A stretch of DNA of 64,000 bases, taken from positions 1,437,334-1,501,333 of the forward strand of contig NZ_HG315690.1 of NCBI RefSeq assembly GCF_000455345.1, written 5' to 3'. The stretch's first letter is position 1, and the number at the start of each line of letters is the position of its first letter. The stretch comes from Halopiger goleimassiliensis. Lineage in GTDB: Archaea > Halobacteriota > Halobacteria > Halobacteriales > Natrialbaceae. This document shows positions 1 to 8,419 of this stretch, in pieces. The position numbers were made by a program, and so were the translations under genes. Under the pieces are notes generated by a model. It had not been told where the DNA came from. It ran no database searches and saw only the letters and a list, made by a program, of their open reading frames with translations.

Positions 1-886
1 TGTTCTCGTCGACCTCCGTCTCGGGGTTGACGAGGCCGTCCTCGTCGAGATGCGAGTAGGCTTCCTCGCCGCGGGCACCACGGACGTCCTGGGAGGGAAT
101 CTCGAAGCGGTCCTCCTGGCCGCCTGGGTAGCGCCGTTCCTCGCCCTCGTAGGTCCGGAAGAAGTGCGAGCGGGCGAGCGCACGCTCGACGCTGGCCTTG
201 TTCATGACCAGCGCGTCCTCGATGTTGAACCCCTCGTAGCTCATCACGGCGACGACGAAGTTCTGGGCGGCTGGCCGGTCGTCGAAGCCGATCTGTTCGG
301 TCGTCTGGGTCTTGACCATCGAGAGCTGCGGGTAGTGCAGCAGGTGCTGGCGCGTGTCCGGCCGGATCCGATAGTTGGCCGACGGCAGCCCCAGCGACTG
401 CTTGATCATCCCCGCCCCCATCGTAATGCGCGGGCTGGCGTTGTGCTCGGGGTAGGGGATCATCCCCGCACCGATCCCGAAGATCAGCGACGGGTCGATC
501 TCGAGGTGCGTGTGGTCCTCGGTGAGGTCCTCCTCGTCGACGGCCACGAGGATGTCCTCCTCCTCTTCGGCGTCGATGAACTCGACGTAGCCGTGGTCGA
601 CGAGGTCCTCGAACTCGAGGTCGCCGTTTTTGAGCGCCTCGATCTCCTCGTTGGAGATGCGCGGCTCGCCGTCCTCGACGACCAGGAGCGGCCGCCGGGC
701 GCGGCCGGCGTCGGCGTTGATGATCACTTCGCGGGTGCGCTCTTTGACCGAGACGTTGACCATCTCGCTCACGTCGCCGATTCGTCGCGCTTCCCGGATC
801 TGTTCGGCCAGTTCGTGCGGGTCGGGGTGGGTCCCGACCAGCGACCCGTTGACGTATACTTTGGCGTCTCGCTGTTGGCTGCTCAT
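1..886 (-). CDS. rpoB1: DNA-directed RNA polymerase subunit B' (5' part, cut by window edge)
   Basis: This is the start of the C-terminal half of the archaeal RNA polymerase beta-like subunit, which carries the hybrid-binding and active-site region. About 295 codons lie in the window and the gene continues past position 1. The ATG at 886 gives [18 protein letters not shown], then a stretch with [19 protein letters not shown] that is typical of the B'/beta hybrid-binding domain. It lies 3 nt downstream of rpoB2 on the same strand, as in the usual haloarchaeal rpoH-rpoB2-rpoB1-rpoA order. The split of the B subunit into B'' and B' is normal for this group. Confidence 0.96.
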   Translation of the reverse strand, partial: MSSQQRDAKVYVNGSLVGTHPDPHELAEQIREARRIGDVSEMVNVSVKERTREVIINADAGRARRPLLVVEDGEPRISNEEIEALKNGDLEFEDLVDHGYVEFIDAEEEEDILVAVDEEDLTEDHTHLEIDPSLIFGIGAGMIPYPEHNASPRITMGAGMIKQSLGLPSANYRIRPDTRQHLLHYPQLSMVKTQTTEQIGFDDRPAAQNFVVAVMSYEGFNIEDALVMNKASVERALARSHFFRTYEGEERRYPGGQEDRFEIPSQDVRGARGEEAYSHLDEDGLVNPETEVDEN

Positions 887-889
887 GGA

Positions 890-2467
890 TTAGTCGTCCG
901 CTGGAGTCGATCGCTCGATGCCCTCGAGGCCCGGAATGCCCTCGACGCCCATCGATGCCAGTTCGCGTTTGAGTGCCTGTTCGTCCTCGATGTTCTGGGA
1001 GAGTTCCATCGCCTGCGCGAAGTTCTTCACCAGCCCACAGTTGGGTCCCTCCGGCGTCTCGGAGGGACAGATGCGCCCCCACTGGGTCGCGTGGAGGTCC
1101 CGCGCCTCGAAGTGGGGCTGGCTGCGCGAGAGCGGACTGCGGAGACGACGGAGGTGCGAAAGCACGCCCATGAAGTCGGTCCGGTCCACGAGTTGGGAGA
1201 CGCCCGAGCGGCCGCCCACCCAGTTGCCCGTCGCGATCGGGTGCTCTAAGCGCTCGGTCAGGACGTCCGACCGGACGACCGTCGAGACCGAGAGGTTACG
1301 ATTCCGCATGTTGGCGCGCTCGAGCTGGTACTTGACGTCCCGCGCGAGCTTGTTCAGCGCGGTCCGGAACAGGTCCTTCATCAGGTCGCCCGACACCTTG
1401 AGGCGCTTGTTGGCGTAGTGGTCCTTGTCGTCGGCCTCGCGCCGCCCCAGCGCGAGTTCGAAACAGGCCTCGGCCATCCGACAGAGGTAGTGAGCCTTGT
1501 TGATACGGACGTCCTCCTCGGGAACCCCGTCCTCGTGGAGGTGCGGCAGGAGGTACCGGTCGATCACGTAGTTCGCACGCTTGAGCTGGTAGTTCTTGCC
1601 CTGGCCGGAGGCGACGCGCTTCCCGAGGGCCTCGATGGCCTCTTCCTCGGTCTGGACCTCTGCCTCCTCTAAGTTCTCGAGCATGTACTTGACGACCTCG
1701 GGATCGTTCGAGACCTTGTGGACGATCTCCTCGTCGCTCTCCAAGCCCAGTGCACGCACGAGCGTCACGAAGTTGATCGATCCGGAGACGGAGGGGAACG
1801 ACACCTCGAGCAGACCGTCGCGGGTCCGTTCACAGAGCACCAAGGCCCGGTAGCCACGGCGCTGCGAGAAGGTCTTGGCGACCTGGATCTCGTCGCCGTA
1901 CTTGGTGTCGTACTCGGCGAGGATCTTGTTGGGCGCGAGGTCCTCACTGGTCATCAGCACCCGCTCGGAGCCGTTGACGATGAAGTAGCCGCCGGGGTCG
2001 GCGGGGTCCTCGCCGATCTCGATGAGTTCCTCGTCGGAGAAGCCCGCGATGTTACACTTCTCCGATCCCACCATGATCGGCATCCGACCGATCTTCGTTT
2101 CCGTCGAGTCGACGACCCGCTCGTCGCCCTCCTCGCCCTTGACGATGCTCATCTCCATGAACACCGGCGCTGAGTAGGTAATGTTCCGGAGGCGGGCCTC
2201 CTGCGGGTAGAGCAGTTCCTCGGAGCCGTCGGCCTCGCGGACCCGCGGCGTCACGACGCGCACGTCGCCCAGTTCGACGTGTACGGGTTCTTCGCCTTCC
2301 TTGTCGCCGATGTCCGTGTCGATCGTCTCCTTCTCGTCGACGACCTCCTGCATCCCCCGGTTGAGGAAGGCGTTAAAGGAGCGGTAGTGGTGTTCGGCGA
2401 GCCGTTCCCTCGAGAAGTATTCGCGCGAAATTTCCCGTCGTTCGTCTCGGTCGAGTTCCATTGCCAT
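890..2467 (-). CDS. rpoB2: DNA-directed RNA polymerase subunit B''
   Basis: N-terminal half of the split B subunit (525 aa), forming the lobe and protrusion of RNA polymerase. Recognisable stretches include GGYFIVNGSERVLMTSEDLAP, the fork-loop region RNRNLSVSTVVRSDVL, and near the C terminus HATQWGRICPSETPEGPNCG, a hallmark of all B/beta subunits. Length is usual for haloarchaeal RpoB2. It begins immediately after the rpoH stop codon (no spacer) and ends 3 nt before rpoB1, so the three are co-transcribed and probably translationally coupled. Confidence 0.97.
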   Translation of the reverse strand: MAMELDRDERREISREYFSRERLAEHHYRSFNAFLNRGMQEVVDEKETIDTDIGDKEGEEPVHVELGDVRVVTPRVREADGSEELLYPQEARLRNITYSAPVFMEMSIVKGEEGDERVVDSTETKIGRMPIMVGSEKCNIAGFSDEELIEIGEDPADPGGYFIVNGSERVLMTSEDLAPNKILAEYDTKYGDEIQVAKTFSQRRGYRALVLCERTRDGLLEVSFPSVSGSINFVTLVRALGLESDEEIVHKVSNDPEVVKYMLENLEEAEVQTEEEAIEALGKRVASGQGKNYQLKRANYVIDRYLLPHLHEDGVPEEDVRINKAHYLCRMAEACFELALGRREADDKDHYANKRLKVSGDLMKDLFRTALNKLARDVKYQLERANMRNRNLSVSTVVRSDVLTERLEHPIATGNWVGGRSGVSQLVDRTDFMGVLSHLRRLRSPLSRSQPHFEARDLHATQWGRICPSETPEGPNCGLVKNFAQAMELSQNIEDEQALKRELASMGVEGIPGLEGIERSTPADD

Positions 2468-2695
2468 TTATTCCACCACGAGTCGGTATACGATCGCCTC
2501 GTCGGTCGTTCGCGAGTCTCGAACGATCTTCACCACGTCGCCGACCTCCGCCTCGTCCGGCAACGCGGGATCGGTACGTTTGATCTTCGGCAAGTCTGTG
2601 CGGTCGATGTCGTACTCCGCGAGCACCTCCTCGAGTTCGTCTTCCTCGAGCAGGGTGTGCTCCGGAACGAGTTCGTGTTTGCTTACGTCTACCAT
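2468..2695 (-). CDS. rpoH: DNA-directed RNA polymerase subunit H
   Basis: Small RNA polymerase subunit (75 aa), homologous to the C-terminal domain of eukaryotic RPB5. The sequence [18 protein letters not shown] and the later stretch [19 protein letters not shown] match the conserved RpoH fold around the DP.....G..GD turn. It is the first gene of the RNA polymerase operon and directly abuts rpoB2. Length and position are typical for haloarchaea. The short C-terminal [21 protein letters not shown] closes the domain. Confidence 0.96.
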   Translation of the reverse strand: MVDVSKHELVPEHTLLEEDELEEVLAEYDIDRTDLPKIKRTDPALPDEAEVGDVVKIVRDSRTTDEAIVYRLVVE

Positions 2696-2776
2696 GTGTC
2701 GGTTGGGGTGTGCGTGTGGGCTATCGGGAGAGAAGTGGCTGTCACGAGATACTACAGATAGCTATCGCGGGCACGC

Positions 2777-2785
2777 AGTTAAGCG
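2777..2785 (-). promoter_or_regulatory. Candidate TATA box of the RNA polymerase operon
   Basis: On the minus strand the stretch reads cgcttaact inside otherwise GC-rich DNA, about 80-90 nt upstream of rpoH. It would give an RNA leader of roughly 55 nt. No other AT-rich box lies closer. The rest of 2786-3051 shows no gene or repeat I can support. Confidence 0.35.
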
Positions 2786-3051
2786 TTTCTAACTGACCTC
2801 GAGAAGCGTGGCTAACCGGCCGGGCGGACCTGACCGGGTGAGCCGATCACGTGTGTGAGTATCCGACTATCGGTTAAATTCCTTGCGGGACCTGTCACTT
2901 TCTGTCACTGTTCGCAGGAGCCGCTGGCACGTGAGGCGAGCGAGACGACCACTCGAGAGCTGTATCGACAGTTTCGGGTGAGGAAGGAGGAACCGTTCGA
3001 GTCGCCCGTCGTGCCGAGATTCACCGTACCACACGGTAGTCGATTGGAAAG

Positions 3052-3073
3052 CCTTAATACTCTCACCGGGAAA
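3052..3073 (+). promoter_or_regulatory. Promoter block of tRNA-Asp copy 1
   Basis: A TATA-like cttaatac ends about 27 nt before the tRNA. The 22-nt block is repeated exactly at 3334-3355, at the same distance (35 nt) from the second tRNA. The promoter was therefore duplicated together with the gene. Confidence 0.7.
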
Positions 3074-3086
3074 CGATGAGTTGCAA

Positions 3087-3159
3087 GCCCGGGTGGTGTA
3101 GTGGCCCATCATACAACCCTGTCACGGTTGTGACGCGGGTTCAAATCCCGCCTCGGGCG
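3087..3159 (+). tRNA. tRNA-Asp (GTC), copy 1
   Basis: A 73-nt cloverleaf: acceptor gcccggg pairs with ctcgggc (one G-U pair), discriminator G, anticodon GTC at 3121-3123 in an acaaccctgtcacggttgt arm, and a T arm with gcgggttcaaatcccgc. No intron. CCA is not encoded, as is usual in haloarchaea. It is identical to the copy at 3369-3441. Confidence 0.98.
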
Positions 3160-3333
3160 CTTTCTCCGACTCTCAGCCCGCAAGTGAAGGCATCGTTCTC
3201 CCACGATCGCTACAACCCACATGACCAGAGACGGCTATTGACAGGATTTAGATTAGTCTCGGTCGATATCGTAGCAGTAATTGGTCCTATTGATGAGGAA
3301 TACCAAACAATTCCGATGAGTGTGGAACAAAAC

Positions 3334-3355
3334 CCTTAATACTCTCACCGGGAAA
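3334..3355 (+). promoter_or_regulatory. Promoter block of tRNA-Asp copy 2
   Basis: Exact 22-nt copy of the block at 3052-3073, with a cttaatac TATA-like box. It begins 35 nt before the second tRNA. The DNA between the two tRNA units (3160-3333) holds no gene I can support. Confidence 0.7.
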
Positions 3356-3368
3356 TGACGAGTTGCGA

Positions 3369-3441
3369 GCCCGGGTGGTGTAGTGGCCCATCATACAACC
3401 CTGTCACGGTTGTGACGCGGGTTCAAATCCCGCCTCGGGCG
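3369..3441 (+). tRNA. tRNA-Asp (GTC), copy 2
   Basis: Identical over all 73 nt to the copy at 3087-3159, including the anticodon GTC and the following ctttct. The spacing of 282 bp start to start, with a duplicated promoter block, indicates a unit duplication. Confidence 0.98.
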
Positions 3442-3563
3442 CTTTCTGTCGACGTCAATTCGTGAGCGAGAAGCGTAGCGACGAGCGAACGACGACGCCG
3501 ACGAAACGCTAACGAAGGGATTTGAATTACGGAACGAGCGAACGAAGTGAGCGACGTTCAGGT

Positions 3564-3590
3564 GGTTCAAATCCCGCCTCAGGCGCTTTC
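3564..3590 (+). repeat. tRNA-Asp 3'-end remnant (possible att site)
   Basis: 27 nt matching the T arm, acceptor 3' strand and trailing bases of tRNA-Asp copy 2 (3420-3446), with a single g-to-a change in ctcaggcgc. The rest of a tRNA is missing. A second short fragment, gggatttgaa at 3517-3526, is its inverted counterpart (ttcaaatccc at 3566-3575). Direct repeats of a tRNA 3' end are what tRNA-targeting integrases leave behind. No integrase gene is seen here, so this would be an old scar. Confidence 0.6.
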
Positions 3591-3737
3591 CTCGACCCTT
3601 ACTGGATAAACAGCATCGAAGCCGTATCACGGGACCGAAGACTGGACTACGTTTCGTGTTGAACTACCGGCTTGCTCTCGAGCGAGACTGGCCGGTTGGT
3701 CCCGACGTTTTTACATAATTACCGGGGTAACGCGGCC

Positions 3738-4148
3738 ATGCAAAATTCGAAAGCGATCGGTGACGAGACCGAAGCGAAGGCGATCGCAACGCTCGTCGAG
3801 GCCGGGTACACCGTGTCGGTCCCCTTTGGTGACAACGACAAGTACGACCTCGTGGTCGACGACGGAACGCTCTATCGCATCCAATGTAAGACGGCATGGC
3901 CGAACAAAGCGGAGACAATCCGATTCAATACTCACTCGCAGACGACGCGAAACGGCTCGTACTACGAGCAAACGTATCAAGGAACGATCGATGCGTTTTT
4001 CGTTCGTGATCCAGCGACGGAGACCTTCTACTGGATCGATGCTGCGGACGCGACGGAACAAAAGATGGAGCTACGATTCGACGGGGAAATCGATCACCAT
4101 TCGATAAACTGGGCTCGCGATTACGAATTCACTGGCGAGATTCCATGA
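3738..4148 (+). CDS. PD-(D/E)XK nuclease-like protein (group I intron endonuclease-type fold)
   Basis: 136 aa. It resembles the PD-(D/E)XK family first described from group I intron homing endonucleases: early acidic helix (KAIGDETEAKAIATLVEAGY), then NDKYDLVVDDGTLYRIQCKT, which contains the D...Q-x-K core. Substrate is unknown. The start at 3738 is preferred over 3672 because an AT-rich ttttacataatt box lies about 20-30 nt upstream, which suits a leaderless transcript. Its GC content is lower than its neighbours' and it sits just after the duplicated tRNA-Asp genes and the tRNA fragment, which points to horizontal arrival. It may be a leftover from an integrated element. Confidence 0.7.
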   Translation: MQNSKAIGDETEAKAIATLVEAGYTVSVPFGDNDKYDLVVDDGTLYRIQCKTAWPNKAETIRFNTHSQTTRNGSYYEQTYQGTIDAFFVRDPATETFYWIDAADATEQKMELRFDGEIDHHSINWARDYEFTGEIP

Positions 4149-4259
4149 GTGAGCCGGTGCCGAAATTCGGTCGACGCCGACCGATCGGCTAACGCGATCA
4201 ACGCTAATTATTTAGTACTCGTCTCTCATTGCCAAGCAACTGATCCGGGCAGCTAATCC

Positions 4260-6350
4260 ATGTCACAGTCGATTTCAGTTCTCGTGGTCGACAACGAAAC
4301 CGGATTCGCCGAACTCGTGGCGGAGATGCTCGAGCGCGAACGCGACGACGTCGTCGCCGAGGCGGCGACGAGTGGAGCAGAAGCCCTCGAGGTGCTCGAG
4401 CGGCGGCCGATCGAGTGCATCGTCAGCGATTACGAGATGCCCGAGATGTCGGGGCTGGAGCTGCTCGAGCGGGTTCGCGAGCGCGACCCGGAACTCCCGT
4501 TCATCCTGTTTACGGGACGGGGGTCCGAGGAGGTTGCGAGCGAGGCGATCGCGGCGGGAGTGACGGGCTACCTCCAGAAGACGCCCGGCAGCGAGCAGTA
4601 CACGCTGCTGGCGAACCAGATCACGAACGCCGTCGCCCAGTACCGGACGAAGATCGAACTCCGCGAGAGCGAGCGACGCTACGAACGAACCGTCGCGACG
4701 TTACACGAGGCGACGCGTGGGCTGATGCGGGCCGAGACCAAAAGCGAGATCTACCGGCGGGCGGTCGAGACGGCCGGCGAGATCCTCGAGGCGTCGTTCG
4801 TCGTGGCGTACGCGTTCGATCCGGAGGCGGGCGTCCTGGAACACGTCGCGTCGACGGCTCACGATCCCGTCGATCCGGATGGGACGATCGAGCGCGGCGA
4901 GGGACCGATCTGGGACGTCTTCTCCGCGGGTGAGAGCGCCACGATCGACGACGGAACCGGGATCACGGGCGCACGGACGATGGGTCCGAGCGAGGCGCTC
5001 GTTCCGCTAGGTGCCCACGGAATCGTCGTCGCCGGTGCCGCCGATGCCGACGGGTTCGACGAGACCATGACGGAGCTGTTTCACGTGCTCGCGGCGAACA
5101 CGGAGGCCGCGCTCGACCGGGCCGAACGCGAGCAACTGCTCCGGGAACACGACCGGACGTTGACGCGGAAAAACGAGGAACTGACCCGACTCAATCACAT
5201 CAACGCGGTCGTCCGCGAGATCAACCACGGCATCACGCAGGCCTCGACCCGGGCGGAGATCGAGACGACGGTCTGTGAGCGCCTCGCCGACACCGATCGG
5301 TACCGGCTGGCGTGGATCGCCGAGGCGACGACCGAGCCGCTCGAGCCCCGGGTGTGGGCCGGCGTGGACGCGACCTACGTCGATCGGATCCGGGACGACG
5401 ACCGGCCGCCGGAGGCGGGCGTGATCGAGCGAGCCCGCTCCCAGGGGTCGGTCCAGGTCGTCGAGAACGTCCTCGAGGCCGACGGCTGGGATCGACGACG
5501 GACCGAGGCGTTGACCTACGGTTACCAGGCCGTAGTGGGGGTGCCGCTGTCGACCGCCGACCGCCAGTACGGCGTCTTGCTCGTCCACGTCGACACCGTC
5601 GACGCGATCGGCGACGGCGAACGCGAAGTGTTCGCCGAACTCGGCGAGACGATCGGTCACGCGATCCGATCGGTCGAACGGACGCGATCGATGCTCAGCG
5701 ACAGCCGCCTCGAACTGGAACTCGTCTGTCGGGACGAGCGGCTGGTGTTCAACTGGCTCGGCGAACGGATCGACGGGCCGGTAACCGTCGACGGCGTCCT
5801 CGACCGGCCGGAGGAGACCGTCGCGTTCGTCAGCGCACCCCTCGAGACGGATCTCGAAGCGGTCGCCGACGACCGTGCGGCGATCCAGTCCGCGACGGTA
5901 CTCTCGGAAGGCGAGGACGAGCGCCTGTTCGAACTGACGATCACTGCCCTGCCGTTGCTCGACGCGTTGCGGACCCACGACGTCCAGTTACGATCGGCGA
6001 CCAGCGACGGCGGCGAGACGACCCTCGTCCTCGAGGTGCCACAGGCGACCGACGCCCGCTCGCTCGTCGAATCCATCCGCGAGGAGTACCCGGACACCGA
6101 CCTGGTAGCCCGGCGGGAGACGACCAGCACGCTATCGGCTGGGCAGTTGGATACCTATCTCGAGGAGGAACTCACCGAACGACAGCTCGAGGCGCTGCAG
6201 GCCGCCCACTACAGCGGGTTCTTCGAGTGGCCCCGCGAGAGCACCGGCGAAGACCTCTCGGAGGCGCTCGACGTCTCGCCGCCGACGTATCACTACCACC
6301 TCCGGGCCGCCGAACGGAAACTCGTCGATCTGGTGTTCGACGAGTGCTAA
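4260..6350 (+). CDS. Receiver-GAF-GAF-HTH transcriptional regulator (bacterioopsin-activator type)
   Basis: 696 aa. Residues 1-125 form a receiver domain with phosphoacceptor Asp in CIVSDYEMPEMSG and the conserved Lys in GYLQKTPG. Two GAF-like sensor domains follow (about 150-290 and 320-455), then a bat-type linker. The C-terminal HTH_10 domain begins LTERQLEALQAAHYSGFFEWPR and carries the typical PPTYHYHLRAAERKL helix. Family knowledge: such proteins are haloarchaeal signal-responsive DNA-binding regulators; the ligand is not predictable. No histidine kinase or rhodopsin gene is adjacent. A second protein with receiver, GAF and the same HTH lies at 26687-28381. An AT-rich box is found around 4205-4215. 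Confidence 0.88.
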   Translation: MSQSISVLVVDNETGFAELVAEMLERERDDVVAEAATSGAEALEVLERRPIECIVSDYEMPEMSGLELLERVRERDPELPFILFTGRGSEEVASEAIAAGVTGYLQKTPGSEQYTLLANQITNAVAQYRTKIELRESERRYERTVATLHEATRGLMRAETKSEIYRRAVETAGEILEASFVVAYAFDPEAGVLEHVASTAHDPVDPDGTIERGEGPIWDVFSAGESATIDDGTGITGARTMGPSEALVPLGAHGIVVAGAADADGFDETMTELFHVLAANTEAALDRAEREQLLREHDRTLTRKNEELTRLNHINAVVREINHGITQASTRAEIETTVCERLADTDRYRLAWIAEATTEPLEPRVWAGVDATYVDRIRDDDRPPEAGVIERARSQGSVQVVENVLEADGWDRRRTEALTYGYQAVVGVPLSTADRQYGVLLVHVDTVDAIGDGEREVFAELGETIGHAIRSVERTRSMLSDSRLELELVCRDERLVFNWLGERIDGPVTVDGVLDRPEETVAFVSAPLETDLEAVADDRAAIQSATVLSEGEDERLFELTITALPLLDALRTHDVQLRSATSDGGETTLVLEVPQATDARSLVESIREEYPDTDLVARRETTSTLSAGQLDTYLEEELTERQLEALQAAHYSGFFEWPRESTGEDLSEALDVSPPTYHYHLRAAERKLVDLVFDEC

Positions 6351-6546
6351 CTGATTAGTACGTTCTCGAGAAAGACACTAAACACCTAGAGATTATTTTT
6401 AACCCCCGTCACGGCATAGGGTACGATGGCGATCCGCGGTAGACTGTCGCCACCCCCCAATCCCCCACCCCCTTTCGCGGACCCAACTCCCCCGAGAGGC
6501 TTCGTTCCGCGCCGCTGCCGATCGAGAACCGATAGCGGCGCGTGGT

Positions 6547-7302
6547 TCAACCCGAGTGGCGGCCGACGGCGTCGTCCCACTCGATCCAGTCCTGCTCCCA
6601 GCCCCGTCGGGACTGTGCCCGTCGCCGGGCGAACTCGCGGTCCTCGCGGTTCGTCCGGTTGCGTTCGACCGTCCCCGACTGTTCACCGTCGACGAGCAGG
6701 GGGTCGAAGGTCACGGCACCGAACGTCTCGCGCTCGTCGTCCGCCGTCACGGCCTCGAGTTCCTGCACCTGCGTGCCGCGGGGGTAGACCAGTCGACCGT
6801 CGTCGGCCAGTTGCTCGCGCAGCGCCCGCGGCGGATCGACCGCGGCGGCCTCGAGCAGAATTCGATCGAAGGGAGCGTACTCCGGGAGGCCGTCCGCGCC
6901 GTCCCGGCAGTCGACGAGGACGCCGTCGTAGCCGGCCTCGGCGAGGTTGCCGCGGGCCTCGAAGACCAGCGGGCGAGCGATGTCGATCGCGTGGACGTTG
7001 GTCTCGCCGACGAGTTCGGCGACGACGGCGGCCGTGTAGCCGACGCCGACGCCGACGATCAGGACGGTATCGTCGGGGTCCGGCGCGAGGGCCTCGAGCA
7101 GTCGGGCGACCGTGGTGGGGGCGAGCGCACGCGTGCCGAGCACCTCGTGTTCGCGGTCGGCGTAGGCCGTCCGGTCGTCGGGGAGGAACGCGTGACGTGG
7201 GACGTCGCGCATGGCGACGGCGACGGCCTCGTTCTCGAGGACTTCTTTCGGGGGTGCCTCGAGGCCGTCGACCATGTCCTCTCGCAGTACCGCGGGGTCC
7301 AT
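6547..7302 (-). CDS. PCMT-family methyltransferase paralog without the usual active-site Ser
   Basis: 251 aa, protein-L-isoaspartate O-methyltransferase family by overall sequence (VPRHAFLPDDRTAYADREHEVLG, then a SAM-binding loop VLIVGVGVGYTAAVVAELVG and an acidic VHAID strand). The canonical active-site stretch GxGQTIS, present in the neighbour at 7390, is replaced here by VLGTRALAP, so the Ser/Thr used in catalysis is absent. The C terminus has an Arg-rich extension not seen in the neighbour. It lies downstream of the second PCMT gene on the same strand, 87 nt away, so they may be co-transcribed. It may act on another substrate or be non-catalytic. Confidence 0.75.
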   Translation of the reverse strand: MDPAVLREDMVDGLEAPPKEVLENEAVAVAMRDVPRHAFLPDDRTAYADREHEVLGTRALAPTTVARLLEALAPDPDDTVLIVGVGVGYTAAVVAELVGETNVHAIDIARPLVFEARGNLAEAGYDGVLVDCRDGADGLPEYAPFDRILLEAAAVDPPRALREQLADDGRLVYPRGTQVQELEAVTADDERETFGAVTFDPLLVDGEQSGTVERNRTNREDREFARRRAQSRRGWEQDWIEWDDAVGRHSG

Positions 7303-7389
7303 AGTCGGGCTATCCCGCGGGCGAATAAGAACCCCGCGCTTGCTCTGGAGGGGGCAGATCGAAGGGTGAGGTCGGGTTCACGTCCGGTC

Positions 7390-8040
7390 TCAGCCGCGCA
7401 TCTGGACGAATCGCACGCCGCCGTGTTCCACCCGCTCGAGGCTGCCGCCCTGGCGTTTCGTCGCCTCGACGAGCGTCTGGTGCCCGCTACCGATCGGTGC
7501 CAGGATGCACCCGCCGGGCCGAACCTGTTCGACGACCGGGTCCGGAAGCTCCGTCGCGGCGCAGGTGAAGTAGGCGGCGTCGTAGGGGGCGTGTTCGGGC
7601 CACCCCTCCCGGCCGTCCCCGATTCGGACCGAGACGTCGCCGTAACCGAGGTCGGCGAGTGTCTCGCGGGCTCGACGGGCCAGATCCGCGCCGTACTCGA
7701 CGCTGTAGACGTGTTCTGGCGCGACGATCTCGGCTGTCACCGCGGCGTGGTAGCCACAGCCAGTACCGACCTCGAGCACCTCGTCGCCGGGGGCGAGATC
7801 CAGGTGGTCGGCCATGATCGCGACCATGTGCGGCGCGCTGATCGTCTGGCCGTCCCCGATCGGCAGCGGGCGGTCGGCGTAGGCGTCGCCGCGGCGGTTC
7901 TCGGGGACGAACGCGTGGCGCGGGACCGCCCGCAGGGCCTCGAGGACGCGCTCGTCGTCGACGTGTCTGGACACGGTGTCGACCATCCGCTCGCGGGCGG
8001 CCTCGAGGTCGTCGGGGTCGCCGCCGAACCGGTCGAACAT
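7390..8040 (-). CDS. pcm: Protein-L-isoaspartate O-methyltransferase
   Basis: 216 aa enzyme that methylates isoaspartyl residues in damaged proteins and starts their repair. Diagnostic motifs are ALRAVPRHAFVPENRR, the active-site stretch IGDGQTISAPHMVA and the SAM-binding loop VLEVGTGCGYHAAV. I chose the ATG at 8040 (MFDRFGGDPDD) because it gives the usual family length. A longer frame to 8133 adds 31 residues without family similarity. It is followed by a paralog (6547-7302) with an altered active site. Confidence 0.9.
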   Translation of the reverse strand: MFDRFGGDPDDLEAARERMVDTVSRHVDDERVLEALRAVPRHAFVPENRRGDAYADRPLPIGDGQTISAPHMVAIMADHLDLAPGDEVLEVGTGCGYHAAVTAEIVAPEHVYSVEYGADLARRARETLADLGYGDVSVRIGDGREGWPEHAPYDAAYFTCAATELPDPVVEQVRPGGCILAPIGSGHQTLVEATKRQGGSLERVEHGGVRFVQMRG

Positions 8041-8127
8041 ATCCGGGGCTACGACCTCGGGACCAATAGGCTGTGGGGCGCTCGTCGCTACTGATAGGTG
8101 TTTTTCGCTCGGTTGCAGCGGCGAGAG

Positions 8128-8373
8128 CACCACGAAAGCCCCTGAGCCTCTTTCATTCCCACCCGTGTCGCCTGATCGGCCGGGCTACCGTTGGGTGGGA
8201 ATGAAAGGGGCTGGAACGTTGAGCGAACGCGAAGCGTTCGCGATGCTCGGGAGAGCTTGCTCTCCCGTTGCTCGAGGAAGCACGACGACGCAAGCACCGG
8301 AGGGAGCGAGGAACGAGCGACCGAGGAGCACAGCGAGGCGCACGACTCGAGCGGCTCAGGGGCTTTCGTGGTG
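8128..8373. repeat. 246-bp palindromic element with 21-bp terminal inverted repeats
   Basis: Ends 8128-8148 and 8353-8373 are perfect 21-bp inverted copies (caccacgaaagcccctgag.. versus its complement). Inside lie three more perfect palindromes: 8150-8164 with 8193-8207 (15 bp), 8223-8230 with 8234-8241 (8 bp, gaa loop), and 8249-8256 with 8259-8266 (8 bp, tt loop). No credible coding frame is present. It fills the gap between two minus-strand genes. It looks like a MITE or a multi-hairpin intergenic element of haloarchaeal type. Confidence 0.75.
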
Positions 8374-8419
8374 GTAGTCGCGAAAAAGCGTTCGAGGACA
8401 GCACTACCGTTCGAACCGA

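Noticed and set aside
2855..3079. 74-aa frame before the first tRNA
   Set aside because: No similarity to known families and overlaps the tRNA promoter; chance open frame.
3087..3590. CRISPR-like repetition at the tRNA region
   Set aside because: The repeats are tRNA genes and a tRNA fragment with unequal spacing, not an array; no cas genes.
4260..6350. Possible rhodopsin-linked bat gene
   Set aside because: HTH_10 and receiver are present, but no rhodopsin or brp gene lies anywhere in the window.
6426..7304. 292-aa + strand frame opposite the PCMT paralog
   Set aside because: Arg/Pro-rich antisense artefact of GC-rich coding DNA; the minus strand holds the recognisable family.
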